From Heliopora coerulea (taxonomy: Eukaryota; Cnidaria; Anthozoa; Scleralcyonacea; Helioporidae), in assembly GCA_030142905.1 (NCBI GenBank), contig JASJOG010000019.1, positions 2,426,501 through 2,490,500 of the forward strand: 64,000 nt of DNA, given 5' to 3'. Within the stretch, counting starts at the first letter, position 1; each line of letters begins with the position of its first letter. This document shows positions 46,856 through 57,987 of this stretch, piece after piece. Below the pieces are notes generated by a model. That model was not told where the DNA came from, searched no databases, and was given only the letters and a program-made list of their open reading frames with translations. The position numbers were made by a program, and so were the translations under genes.

Positions 46856-47061
46856 AGTGGCATGCACGCCATCAGCAAACTGAGTAAGGGCGTAGCGAAA
46901 CGTCTACGACAACACGAGTCATCGCAAAAAAACAGAAGAAAAATTAGGCTAACCCCCCGAAACACGCCATGATTGACGAAAAAACGTTAAAACGAAAGGG
47001 GTCCTGAGCTGAGATTGACGTTGAAGGCCTTCACGAGCTCGATTGCACGTGAGCATGATAT

Positions 47062-47080
47062 TCAGCTTTTCGTTCCAGAT
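47062..47080 (-). CDS. TMEM181: Candidate terminal coding exon of TMEM181
   Basis: A pyrimidine-rich acceptor (CTCATACCCTCACAG ending at 47081) is followed by A TCT GGA ACG AAA AGC TGA. It joins the phase-2 end of the preceding exon as VVYGSGTKS-stop. Human TMEM181 continues for about 25 residues beyond YGS, so this would be a shortened tail. The true last exon might lie elsewhere and have escaped me. Confidence 0.3.
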
Positions 47081-47193
47081 CTGTGAGGGTATGAGAGAAC
47101 AATGCTAAAATGGATATTTGAAGACAAGACAGTTTTGAAGCAACGAAATTAAAAAAAAACAACAAAAACAAAACAACAAAACACACAACTCAC

Positions 47194-50100
47194 CCGTACA
47201 CGACGTCATCGTCTGAATCGTTAATCATCGACATTGATGGATTATCTTTGAAAAAGGAATCTGTAACAATATGAACAACAATATGAACAACAATACTAAC
47301 AACAACAACGATAACAATACCACCACCAACAAAAACAACAACAATACTAACAACAATAACAACAAGGACGACCACAACAATATCATTAAATTCAGAATTC
47401 CCTCTCACGGTATCTCGTCATCTGTTCTGCCCAATCTACCTCTCTTCTACCGCATCGTAAATTTTCTGTTTGTCCCTACTTCTCAGCTCCATTCCCCAGC
47501 GGTCGACTTACCAAAGATGGCGTTTCTCGCAGGTGAATATACAAACGCCATGGTATAAAGGTAGAAATTTAGCAAGCTATAGAACGTCAGGAATTCAGCT
47601 GGTAACATGCGTCAAGGATGAGACTCTGGCTCAATTGGACAATCTAACAGAACACGTTCTGCAAGGCTTTTTACACCTGAAATTTTTGTCCAGGAAATAT
47701 TTGTGTGCTGTTGGATGTAAATGCCGATAGTGTTAGTTCTTTGGAGGAATTAAATGTTTGTATACAATGTTTACTAGTACTGGGATACTCACACACACGA
47801 GGAGACGCCGAGTCTGTTCACGTCGCGATGAAGAACGAATTTGAATCTTGGAAATCACTGGTAAAATTATTTTTAACACACAGTGAAAAAGAATATTAAC
47901 TCGAAAAAGCCCGCATGGTGTATCTTGGGCCTGAGTTTGTTATGTTGTTGCGCCGGCGAGAGCAGGAGTGTCCGTAAACTTAACACAGAGTTGATGTTTT
48001 AACAGTCGATTCTGTATCATATTCCCAGACATTCAATAAACATCACCTTCTTTCGAACTGTTATCCTTACGAATTGTTGACGACTTTTTTTCAGGAATGA
48101 TGCAATTGACAAACCGTACGAAAAACGTAATCGTGGAATGAAAATCAAAGCCCGGCATAAAACAAATTTTACAATACGATGGCTATGTTCCGCATTTTTT
48201 GCTTGGTTTTGATTTTTATTCTTCGATTGACGAGTTTTAGCATAAAAAATGCACGGTCCAAGGACTTCAGGAAGAGATAATCAGTATACGAATTAGCCAG
48301 AGTTGGCTATTGGCATTGTTTCACGTTGTAAAGGATATTATTCTTGTAAGTTGTTTGAAGTTCAGCAATGAAGTTGTTTTGCAAGGCAGTGCGTCCGTAT
48401 CTTAACATCAAGAAAACCATTCTAGATAAACGAATTCGTAAGACAAAGATGAAGCAGCGTATAACGACCCAGAAACAAGAAGATCAAGAAAACTAGACAG
48501 CAAACAAGCAAACTTACAGTAACACAGAGTTATTAGCGTGTGCTGAAGAACACACAGACTAATCATACAAAGGAAAATAATTTGGGAGAGTATAAAAAAA
48601 AACAAAAACAAAATGGTTTTTCGAGTTTGTATACTGTGATAAAAGGATGTGGGATGCTGTGAGACTTCAGAAAAGCTTTACTGCAGGCGAGCGTTTTTCT
48701 TTTTAGCTTTTATGCATAAACATGGAATACCATTTACATATGCTTTATTAAATAATGAGGCTGAGTCAAAAAGGGTGCGAAAAATCCGAGTTTAAACGCT
48801 CTTATCTAAACATAGACAGAAGGCAAACAGAACTACAGGAAAATTCAACCTGTGCAAGGAGCAACTTATAAACGATAGTAGTTAATTCCGAAGAATATGG
48901 GTCACTTACGACACAACCACCACAATTAACATCAGCGCGGTCAAAAACTTCAGACGAATATCTAGAGTGAAAAGGAGGTAAATATTTTGATTACCACACC
49001 CACAAAAGCTGGGTTTTCGCTGATACGTTTTTAGAATATCTGCATGTCGTCCTCAGGAATAAAGGGAAACATAAAGCGTAGCATTGTGGAAGCTAACCAC
49101 CCGATATTTCAGAACTAATACTCTTTCACCGAGTAGAAGGAAGGTGCAAACGTACTGAACAGAATAAGAAATGAAATTAAATAAAATCTAGGTAAGTGAA
49201 GTCTGACAAAGGAATATTTATAAGGTTTTTTTCTTACCAAAATATGGAAGGCCTCTGATTTCCGTGAAAGACTTGGCCACAAGGTATACCAAACATAGTA
49301 TATAAACAGATACAATGATGAAGAAGAATATCTTGAATCCCTAAAGAAGAAAGAAGGACATCTTGTTTTGTATACCCAATATAATATTTTAAAAACTGAC
49401 TTAATAGTACTAGTTATGGCAGTTCCATGTTCTCCTTTCATCCATTCTATTCCTGTCTTTTCCTTCTGTTTCTTGGAGTCTGCTCCTTTCCTTTCCTTTC
49501 CATTCCATTCCTCTCCTTTCCTTTACTCTCCTTTTCTTTTATTTCCTTATCTTTCCTTTTCTTCTCTTTCCATTCCTCCTTTTCTTCTCTTTCCATTCCT
49601 CCCTCTCTTCTCATTTCCATTCCTTTCCTCTCCCTTCTTCTCCTTTACTCTTCCTTTTCTTTCCTTCCTGTTCATTCCTTTCCTTTCTCTTCCTCCATAT
49701 CTTCGTCCCTCCCAGTCCCTAACCTTCCTCCCCTTCTTCACACTTTCCACTTTACCGTTCCCTTTCTTCCTTTCATTTCCCTGATTTCCCGTCACCTCCC
49801 TCGTTTGCATTTCCTTCATTTCCCTAAACCTTCTTCTCCGAGCTCATTCTTGAGCCTAGTTTCAACAAAGAGGAATTTTCCACGCGCACACTGCGTCTCT
49901 TTCACTCCACCAGCTCTTCTGCACCGGACAATTCCGAAGAGTTCATTAGACAAAAGAAAAACTCCATGCGTCGTGGAAATTCCGTGAAGACAAAATTAGT
50001 CCGTTGGTCGTTACCGTAAAATTTTCAATATCGAGCTTCGACTGGTAAGCAGGATCACGAAGTTCGTTGTACCTAAAGGATGAAACGAGGCGGAGTTATA

Positions 50101-53100
50101 CACAGTATACACGTGGGAACTTGGTGATATCACGGACAATATGTGGCCGTTTTTCAAGCTCATTTTCCAGGATAAATTATTTCTGAGCCCCGCCACAGCC
50201 TCGAACGTGCAACGTTGTGAAGACGAGTGAGACACTGAAGATTGTCCTAATGGTCATCAGGTCACGGCTTCAATCCCCGTCTGCAGGGGTTTCAGAAGAA
50301 GATTTAGGAGTAGGAGTTGAAATTCGCAGAGTAGGAGGTGGGGGGTTTATCGAAGACTAGAGACCAGAGAACCTGGTAGTAGGGGATCTCATCTGGAAGC
50401 ACACTTAAGAAAAATGTGAAATCTAGTAGTCTGAGTTATAAGTTAAGAAAGGAACCAAGATATTTGACGGGAGTTCTGAATACCTATGGCCAAAACAGGC
50501 GTTGGAAATACGACCAACAAACGTCGCTTGCGAAGTGCGATGCCTTGTTTTGAAACATCTGGTCTGGGGTTCAAAAATCGTTTTACTGGGGTTCAAAAAT
50601 CGTTTTATTGGGGAAATGAGTTTGAGCAACATCCATATATCTTCGCAAAATATAAAAACAAGTTCACGCTTGCTCCTAAAATTCTACTGTCCCAAGCAAT
50701 GAGTTTCTTTATTTTTGTGTTATAGCAAGAATCAGTGCTTTCAACGCCATTGATTTATTAACCCTTTCCTGTCCGAAGTGTCTCCTCTTGATCGGTAAAA
50801 TCGTCTAGCGTCGGCCAGAGTAAAGTTTAAAAGTCGGGTACCGACGGAAAAGAATTAAACCAAAACAGACATATCCTCAAAACCAATTCACGTTCACTCG
50901 ATACGTACTGTTGCCGCGTAGTAAGCGTGAATGCGTTTGTTTGAAAAAAATTTTTAAAATCATAAAAAAACATAAAAGTTTAAAATCAGTTATTCGGATC
51001 CAAGCTTTGTCATGGTACGTCACCTTTAAATTAGGTTGGATTTATATTAAATCCATCCCCATATACAGGAAGAAAGCCGTCTTGACTCTTTGGGATCTTA
51101 CTTGGTATATGTGTGTGTATATACGAGTGAAAACTTGATGTTAGTAGATGTTGTAAAACTTGATGTTGTTTTTTTATGATTTTAAAATTTTTTTTTCAAA
51201 CAAACCAATTCACGTTCATTCGATACGTACTGTTGCCACGTGGTAAGTGTGAATGCAGACAGTCCCAGCAATGCAACAAGGAGTATTTTTGGTAAGTAGA
51301 AGCTGATGAAATGTCGCTCACTGAGTCGAATACCATGAAAGGCACAAAGCCAGAAAAGCAAGATGGCCGCCAGGAAGATCGCGCGGAACATGGACTCGAA
51401 CATGCCGGTCACCCAACTCTTGACAAGAAAATGAAGGGGAAAGATAGGGTCTGGAGAAAAAAAAACAAAAAAACAAAACATATAAAAACCTCGTAAGGAA
51501 CAGGAACAAAACTTCATGCGTGCACGAGAAGACCTGAAACTCTTTCTTCATCTCCATTTCTATCTCTCTTTCGGGGACTATCTCTTTCTGGAGTTCTAAC
51601 AAGACCAAAATGTAAATAACTGTTTTTTCTAACCAAGTTTTAAGAAAACTTTAACTTAAAACCAGTTTTACTTAGCAAGTTAAATGAGTGGGATGTCCGG
51701 TCAAAATTGAAACTGGCCGATGACGCTGGCAGGTTAGTTGCAAGAGTTATTTCGAAAAGTGGATTATTGATCTCTTCCTAAGTTTCTCACCCCTTCTCAA
51801 CCTGTTCAACTATCTGACACTCCGTATTTCTGCTGGACGTTGCTTTCACCGTTATCTATAGTTCAGTCTATTTTTTCATGGCTTTTCTTTCGTCTTATTT
51901 CCCTTTCTCTTTCTCGTAGTCTTTCTCCTTTTTCTTCTTCTTGTCCTTCTTCCCCTTCTTCTTCTTCTTCTCCTTCTACTTCTCCTTCCCTGTCTTGTTC
52001 TTGTTCTTCTTCTTCTTGTTGTTCTTCTTCTTGTTCTTCTTCTTCTTCTACTTCTCCTTCCCTGTCTTGTTCTTCTTCTACTTGTTCTTGTTCTTCTTGT
52101 TCTTGTTCTTGTTCTTCTTCTTTTTCTTGTTCTTCTTCTTGTTCTTCTTGTTCTTGTTCTTGTTCTTCTTCTCCTTCTCCTCCTTCTTCTTCTTCTTCCT
52201 CTCTTCCTTCTCTTTCTCCTTCTCCTTTGTCTTCTCCTCCCCCTTCCCCTTCTTCTTCTTCCTCTTCCCCTTCCCCTTCTCCTGCTCCTGCTCCTGCTTC
52301 TGCTACTCCTCCTGCTGCTGCTCCTCCTCCTTCTCTTTTTCATTCTTTTTCTATTGCTTCACGTCAGATATTTCCGAATAACGTACTTCCACGAGGTAAC
52401 ATTAAGAAAGAATTTCACGATCGATCATGCAATTCCCTCTACTCCCGCAACGAACCAGCTTTTCTCCGCAAGACACTTCTAACTTTCAGACGATCACAAG
52501 GTGTACGTTGAACGTCTGAGCTCTTCGAGCAGATGGGGTAGGCAGGCGAACAAAGAATGTGGCAACGTGCAATTAAATAAAAAGTAAAAGACATACCGTC
52601 AAACAACAGCAATAACGGCAAAAGAATTGACATCCACCTATAGAGAAATATAAATACAATATTGATTTTTTTCAAAGCCATATTGATTTATAAATTTCAA
52701 AAACACGAAAATACTTTTCAATTCTATTTCTATTCAATTTCTATTCAATTTCAATTCAATTTCCACACTATTCTTTTGAAAAGTATTCTCATGTTTTTGA
52801 AATTTATAACTGTCCTTTTGGTAACAAGAAGTTTTGGAAGCATATTGATTTACATTACCGTACTACCACTGAGGTTTACTGTACAGTAAACTAGATCAGA
52901 ATATTAACTCGTTAAGGTGCAGGGCTCATCCCTTTGATCAGTAAAACCGTGTGGCATTTGCCATAGTAAAATACTAATGCGTGCCCTTGTTCCTTAATGG
53001 GTTACTATGGAAAGATGACAATAACTTTTAAAAATAGGCACAACAATTTAAGCTACCAGGTAACCACTGGGTTCTACTGTACAGTAAACTGGACAACATC

Positions 53101-56100
53101 AACATGGAAAGATAACACAGGTTTTCAAACATGGTCATATCAATTCCAGTTGACAAGCAACCACTCGGGGTCATGGTGAAGTACATTGCATAAGACTACC
53201 AACATAGAAAGATCACATACGTTCTTAAATTTAAGTTACTAGGCAACCAGTGTGGTTTACTGCAAAGTAATTTGGATATGAATTATAACTTGGTCTTACT
53301 TTTGCTCAATGGACCAGTCTCGGAAAGGAAATTGTCTCAGTGAGTTTGCATAGAAGCACTAAGAGAAAGTTTAAGAAAATCATATAAATGTGAAGGAGAA
53401 TATGATTCAATATGATGTAAACAAAAATTAAATAATTAGAAAGTAAACAAAATGAATATATTTGATAAAATGGAAGCAACAATTAAAACAAGGAAGAACC
53501 AAATAAAATCAGATGTGTTATGAAATACTACACTTACAGTGACCATAAATGTTAGCACAATGAACACAAACCGAAACCAAATTTCTACTTCAGTGAAGCT
53601 GACGTTGAAATGACTGAACTGCAAAGTGAGGTGAATAACTGTTAATATACATTAATTATAAATGTCATGAGGCTCTTTACTTAATTCTTTCATATAATAC
53701 ATCAAACACAAGGAAGAGTGTTTTATCTTTTCTCAAACTCATTAATACTTCATGAGTTATCACAGTTAATGCACAAATGCATACCACATCACATGCATTT
53801 TGATACCCAATAAAAACCCGTAGGAACATCACTAGTGATCTGGATCACAATTCTTAAATTACGTATTCAAGTCAGTGAAACATAAAAATGCAATATATCA
53901 AATGGAATACTCATTTGAGAAGCTAGTTCAAACACTTGGTTATTATGTTGCATCAGCAGACTCCAAACACTCAAAAACAACAAAAACCTCAGGTCTACCC
54001 CCTCAGTTTTCATTATTTTCTCATATTTGGAACTCCAATGAAACACTCAAACTTGTGCTTGAACTATTACATCTCAAATGCATGAACAATTCATGAATAA
54101 AACACAAAGGAAATCAATACTGACATGTAGTTTCAATACCTGATCTTAATAACCACAGACTTTCGACAACTTTAAACCTGATTTTCTCCTTCAATTCGGA
54201 TTCGTTTGAGATGTAATATAAAACACTTGAAAGTTGTCTTTCATAAGATATCCAAACACCTTGTAGTTGGTTAAAAAACTTGCCTATCACCTTGTTTTTT
54301 AACTCACTTCTTGATGTTTGGTTATCTGATGATACACTCCTTCTTGTGTATGATATCTTGCATTGAGCACTGAGATCAAACATGTTTAAGTGATGACAGT
54401 GTTTGATCACAGCATCAAAACAAACCTCACTGGTGATTTTCCTTCATGTTTTACAGATGGAAAGCTTATGTGTAAATGAACAAAAAACTTACAATGAACT
54501 TGATGTCATCCAGCTTAACTCCTTTTGGCAATGGGTCTAGATTTGTCATGGAAACAATTGCCAAGTATGAATTATAGTCAAGATAGCCAAGGTGGAAAAT
54601 GACAAACTCCTCACACCCCTAAAAATTAATATGAAAAACTGTAAACTTAGTCTTTACAAGGCATAGATCACCAAAATATGAAATCTTTTCTGAACTGTGA
54701 CAGTGGAAACTCATATTCTGCCTTTTGTCCTCAAGATGCAGAGACAAACAAATAATATGCATAAAAATATGGAAATACTTCCATTAACAAATGATGTTTA
54801 GTATTATCTTGCATTGTTCACCAGGTCGCATTCTCATTATATTTTAATTTTATGAGAGAAAGAGTCTGAAGCATGAACTGTAGCAAAATAAAGACTAAAT
54901 AGTTTTCTCTGCCATGTTTTTTCTATTGCTTGTTTCTCTTGTCTTCTTTTTGTTTTGTTTTTATTTTTCATCTTTAGTATACCAACTTGTTTACCTTTAT
55001 TCCAACATTACTGTATTAATCTATCAACTTACCATATCATTACAGCTTACAGTTCTGGAATGGTTGTACTGACGTGATGACAAAGGTCGATGGCTGTTGT
55101 CTGATGCTTGATACATGATCTGTACATTGATGTAAAGCTTACGAGTAAATGAAATACCTAGTAGAAAATAAGCAACATAAAGATGAAAAGTTAACGTAGG
55201 TAGCCTCTAACTGAAGAAACAAATGAAAATCTTTAGGCAGAATCTTTAACAGAGCACATGGAGAAGATAGTGATACATCTGTTAAAGTTAAACGTGGGAA
55301 CATGCAGTAACCACACAACCTTCAGTGACAGAATTAAATGTTGATTGTACTTGTTACATCTTCATAAATCCATACCAGCATATATTGGTTTAACCATATT
55401 AATTGATGAAACATTCAAAATTATCTGGGTGGATAATGGAATTTTAATCAGTAACATTTTAGGTCTAGCTATTATTTGGTTTATCAAATAACCAAAGATT
55501 TTCATCTTTTTTTGACTACATTCTATCTGAATAGTACTTCACTACATCCTGGGAGAGAATGAGACAAATACTGTCAAAAATTGCTAGTTATTTTTAACTA
55601 AAAAAAAATGCTAACTAACCTTGTTTCACTCCTTTCAATTTAAGTAAGCAAGTTAACCACAGCTGCTGACTAAATGTTGACAATGAGCCAGAGTCTATTT
55701 TGTAAACATGCATCTAAATACAACACATTCACAGAAACAGAACCATAACGTTACTTGCAGTAGAGTAATATTCTGGATTATAATTATATCCACAAGAACA
55801 GCAATTAATCTAATCCAATAAGCACAACTTCATCAAGTAATAACACCTGATCAATTCTTTGTCAATGTAGTACTGTGGCAAACAAAGATTAAAGAGTTTA
55901 ACTATCTCATTCAGCACATGAATAGTTTACTTGCAATTTTGAGAAAGTAAGAATGGATGCTGGGAAGTACCATTTGCTCCACATTGTGCAAATGGTAGTA
56001 ATTCTTAGCCACAAATATATAAAAAGATATAATCTAAGTAAGGAAACAATGAAGTTAAATTTTTTACTTTAACAATGTGATTAAAAATTTGTAATAACAA

Positions 56101-57987
56101 CTTACAGCCAAACTTCTGTTGAGGGGAGCAAGCTGTTTAGCTGAATGCACATGAGATCTAAAGACTGAAGGACCTGGAACCAGTAGAGTAAAATTTGAAT
56201 ACCATATTGAAACAAGCTGCTTGGTTTCAAATTACGGGAAAAGGAGACAGTATACAAATGCAGCCAGTTGCCCTAAAATGTCATCAAAAAATTATGATGC
56301 CAGAGCCTGACAATAAAAGCTGAAAACTTCTTTTAATCAATCATAGTAACAATTAGCCAAATTTGCATCCTGTCATCTCACTTAGTAGGTTACCAAATGA
56401 TATATTTTCTAAGTGACTGTAAGTGTTAATAGACTACAAGAAAAGAGTTATAAACCTCTGAAAATTGAACTCTTTCCTACTGAGTCCGTTACATGTAACT
56501 TAATGCAAGCCACAGGCTTGGAAGTAATAGAACCAATAAGTTTGAAAGCATCAACAAACAATTAACCCTCTTTTCTGGAAAAGTAATTTTGTTATTAAAA
56601 CTCAATGTTTCTAAATGAAGATGGCATGGGCCCCCAGGATTCCATGGGGGTTTTTCAGTTGGTCTACCAGAAAATTTGGGCAGATGTTAAATACCTTAAA
56701 ATTTTGTACAGGTAATACTATAGAATTCCCACAGTAATGGCTTCCCAAAGTAACAAAATTTTGGTGGTACAAAATATTTCAGAAAGAAAAGCCCCTCCCA
56801 AAAGTGATGAGTAAAGTTAATAATTATCTGATATAGATGAACTGTTAAGATGATTCCTGCAGAAACAATAACATATGTACCCATGTAACTGCTAACATAT
56901 GCAGGAAAGAAAGTTACAGCTCATTGGTTAACAACTGTAATACTAACAAGGTGGAAACATCCCACTAAATAATGAAGCATTGAATGATTGAGGAAGACAC
57001 ACATTCCCTTAGGTCAAAAAATACTAAGTTCAAAGATATTCAGATATGTCAAGTTTCATCGTACAGCCAAACAGGAACAAAGAATAAACATTTTATGTGT
57101 TTGTGCAGAAACTTATCGCTAATTTCTTCAACTACATCACTCCCAAAACTAGCAGCCCCTAATGGACACTAAATCCTAAAGTAATGCAGGCCTCTACAAT
57201 TGGAATTGTATGGTAGCATGGTTTCTTGTTCAATTTGGATAAAACATGTACTCGTGAGTTTTTCAAAGACTCATCATGAAAAAAGTGAGCGTCACCTTGA
57301 CATTACACTACTCTTCGCCAATTAGAATCGAGGAAAGTTTTCCACATACACAATGTATTATTAAATAATATAATGAAATATCCTAAAATTTCAAAATAAG
57401 GCATCCACATCTATACTGACGTTACGAGTTCACTGTTCACCTTTTAAAATTTTAACTATTACATTACTGAATATTTTGGTATTTGAGAAATTAGTGAGAG
57501 AAATTTAGTCTTAGGCTTTCTCATTAAGTTTTAAAAATTCTAGCTCGAATGCGGCTTTCACTTCGTTGAAGTTTTGAAACGTGGTAATGTCATAATACAA
57601 GCACAAGATTGACACAGTGCAGTTTTCATGAGAACGCTAACATTTTGAAAGCCGTTAATCCCGGATAAAGGCCTTAACAAATCTTTTGAAGGACAAACTC
57701 CAGAGGTAGCTCACCTGCAAGACCAATAATTGCAAAAGCCCCGAAGCAACTGAAAAATACAACGAATACCATGACAAATTGCCTCTTGGTAAGTGCGTAC
57801 AGCTTCATCTTTATTGACCTGCGAAAATACATTGTACATTTGGTTTTACGTCCACAGTTCGCGGGGAGGTATCCCAGGAATACAAAAATAAACTAGTTTG
57901 GTCTGCACGGACACTTCGTCTTCTTCTCTTCGGCCATTTTCTTGGCAACGTCACCCTGACATTAATTCAGTGTACTTACGGTTCCAT
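47194..57987 (-). CDS. TMEM181: TMEM181, multi-pass membrane protein, 16 coding exons found
   Basis: Minus-strand exons in order: 57980-57987, 57715-57818, 56106-56173, 55620-55713, 55033-55157, 54493-54618, 53538-53618, 53300-53358, 52597-52637, 51231-51450, 50015-50072, 49238-49340, 48910-48961, 48339-48421, 47512-47601, 47194-47260. All junctions keep frame (1379 nt, 459 codons plus 2 nt). The start ATGGAACC sits in a strong ACCATGG context. Matches to the vertebrate protein run end to end: MKLYALTKRQFVMVFVVFF (TM1, residues 7-37), a luminal domain (40-190) with FHLGYLDYNSY, then EVEIWFRFVFIVLTF, WMSILLPLLLLFDDP, ILLFWLCAFHGIR, FYLPKILL, FLTFYSLLNFYLYTMAFVYS, and the acidic tail KDNPSMSMINDSDDDVVYG. 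It is a Wntless-like seven-TM protein; the human one was reported as a host factor for cytolethal distending toxin, with its normal role poorly known. Intron 14 is of AT-AC type. Confidence 0.94.
47266..47385. repeat. AAC/AAT-rich microsatellite in TMEM181 intron 15
   Basis: Imperfect AACAAT/AACAAC repeats on the plus strand reach to within 6 bp of the exon 16 acceptor. On the gene strand they give a GTT/ATT-rich stretch that may stand in for the polypyrimidine tract. Confidence 0.75.
47602..48338 (-). other. TMEM181: U12-type AT-AC intron of TMEM181
   Basis: On the gene strand the intron begins ATATCCTTT, the exact U12 5' splice consensus, and ends TTAC. TCCTTGAC, one base from the TCCTTAAC branch-point consensus, lies so that its branch A is 10 nt from the 3' end. 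Using AT-AC ends, the join gives TTYKN-T-AEFLTFYSLLNFYL, aligning without gap to human THYQN-S-AEFLSFYGLLNFYL. GT-AG alternatives at this place break the frame or the alignment. Confidence 0.9.
49468..49830. repeat. Long pyrimidine tract (TMEM181 intron 11)
   Basis: About 360 bp of C/T-rich DNA on the plus strand (ttcctttcct, ttcttctctttccattcctc units), purine-rich on the gene strand. Long Ser/Phe/Pro-rich frames there are artefacts. Confidence 0.85.
51905..52345. repeat. (TTC/CTT/TTG)n complex microsatellite (TMEM181 intron 9)
   Basis: About 440 bp with repeats of TTC, TTCTTG and CTCCTG, giving poly-Ser, poly-Phe or poly-Arg frames on either strand (for example 51840-52511). It lies wholly between exons 9 and 10 of TMEM181 and is not coding. 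Confidence 0.9.
52688..52809. repeat. Inverted repeat, 34-bp arms, in TMEM181 intron 8
   Basis: Arms 52688-52721 and 52776-52809 pair with about two mismatches. The 54-bp loop is an ATTCA/TTTCT simple repeat. This has MITE-like form, but no target-site duplication is evident. Confidence 0.7.
52815..53275. repeat. Degenerate 95-100-bp tandem repeat (TMEM181 intron 8)
   Basis: Units carry ggaaagat or agaaagat (53011, 53106, 53206), a caaccac/caccag phrase and a gtttactgtacagtaaac-like end. The first unit ends with a perfect 18-bp palindrome GTTTACTGTACAGTAAAC at 52874-52891. Later units keep it partly. Confidence 0.6.

Noticed and set aside
46450..46965. 171-aa hydrophobic frame on the minus strand, like a membrane protein
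   Set aside because: Produced by a degenerate 22-bp minisatellite without stops on that strand; unit length is not a multiple of three and the peptide does not repeat in register.
48325..48421. GT donor at AAC|GTGAAA for TMEM181 exon 14
   Set aside because: It would add ILYN residues with no counterpart and give the wrong phase to the next exon; the ATATCCTTT donor gives a perfect join.
49427..49987. 186-aa Ser/Phe/Pro-rich frame
   Set aside because: Pyrimidine tract in TMEM181 intron 11; composition alone keeps it open.
51840..52511. 223-aa Ser-rich frame on the plus strand and an Arg-rich frame on the minus strand
   Set aside because: Translation of a TTC/CTT microsatellite lying inside TMEM181 intron 9; no complexity outside the repeat.
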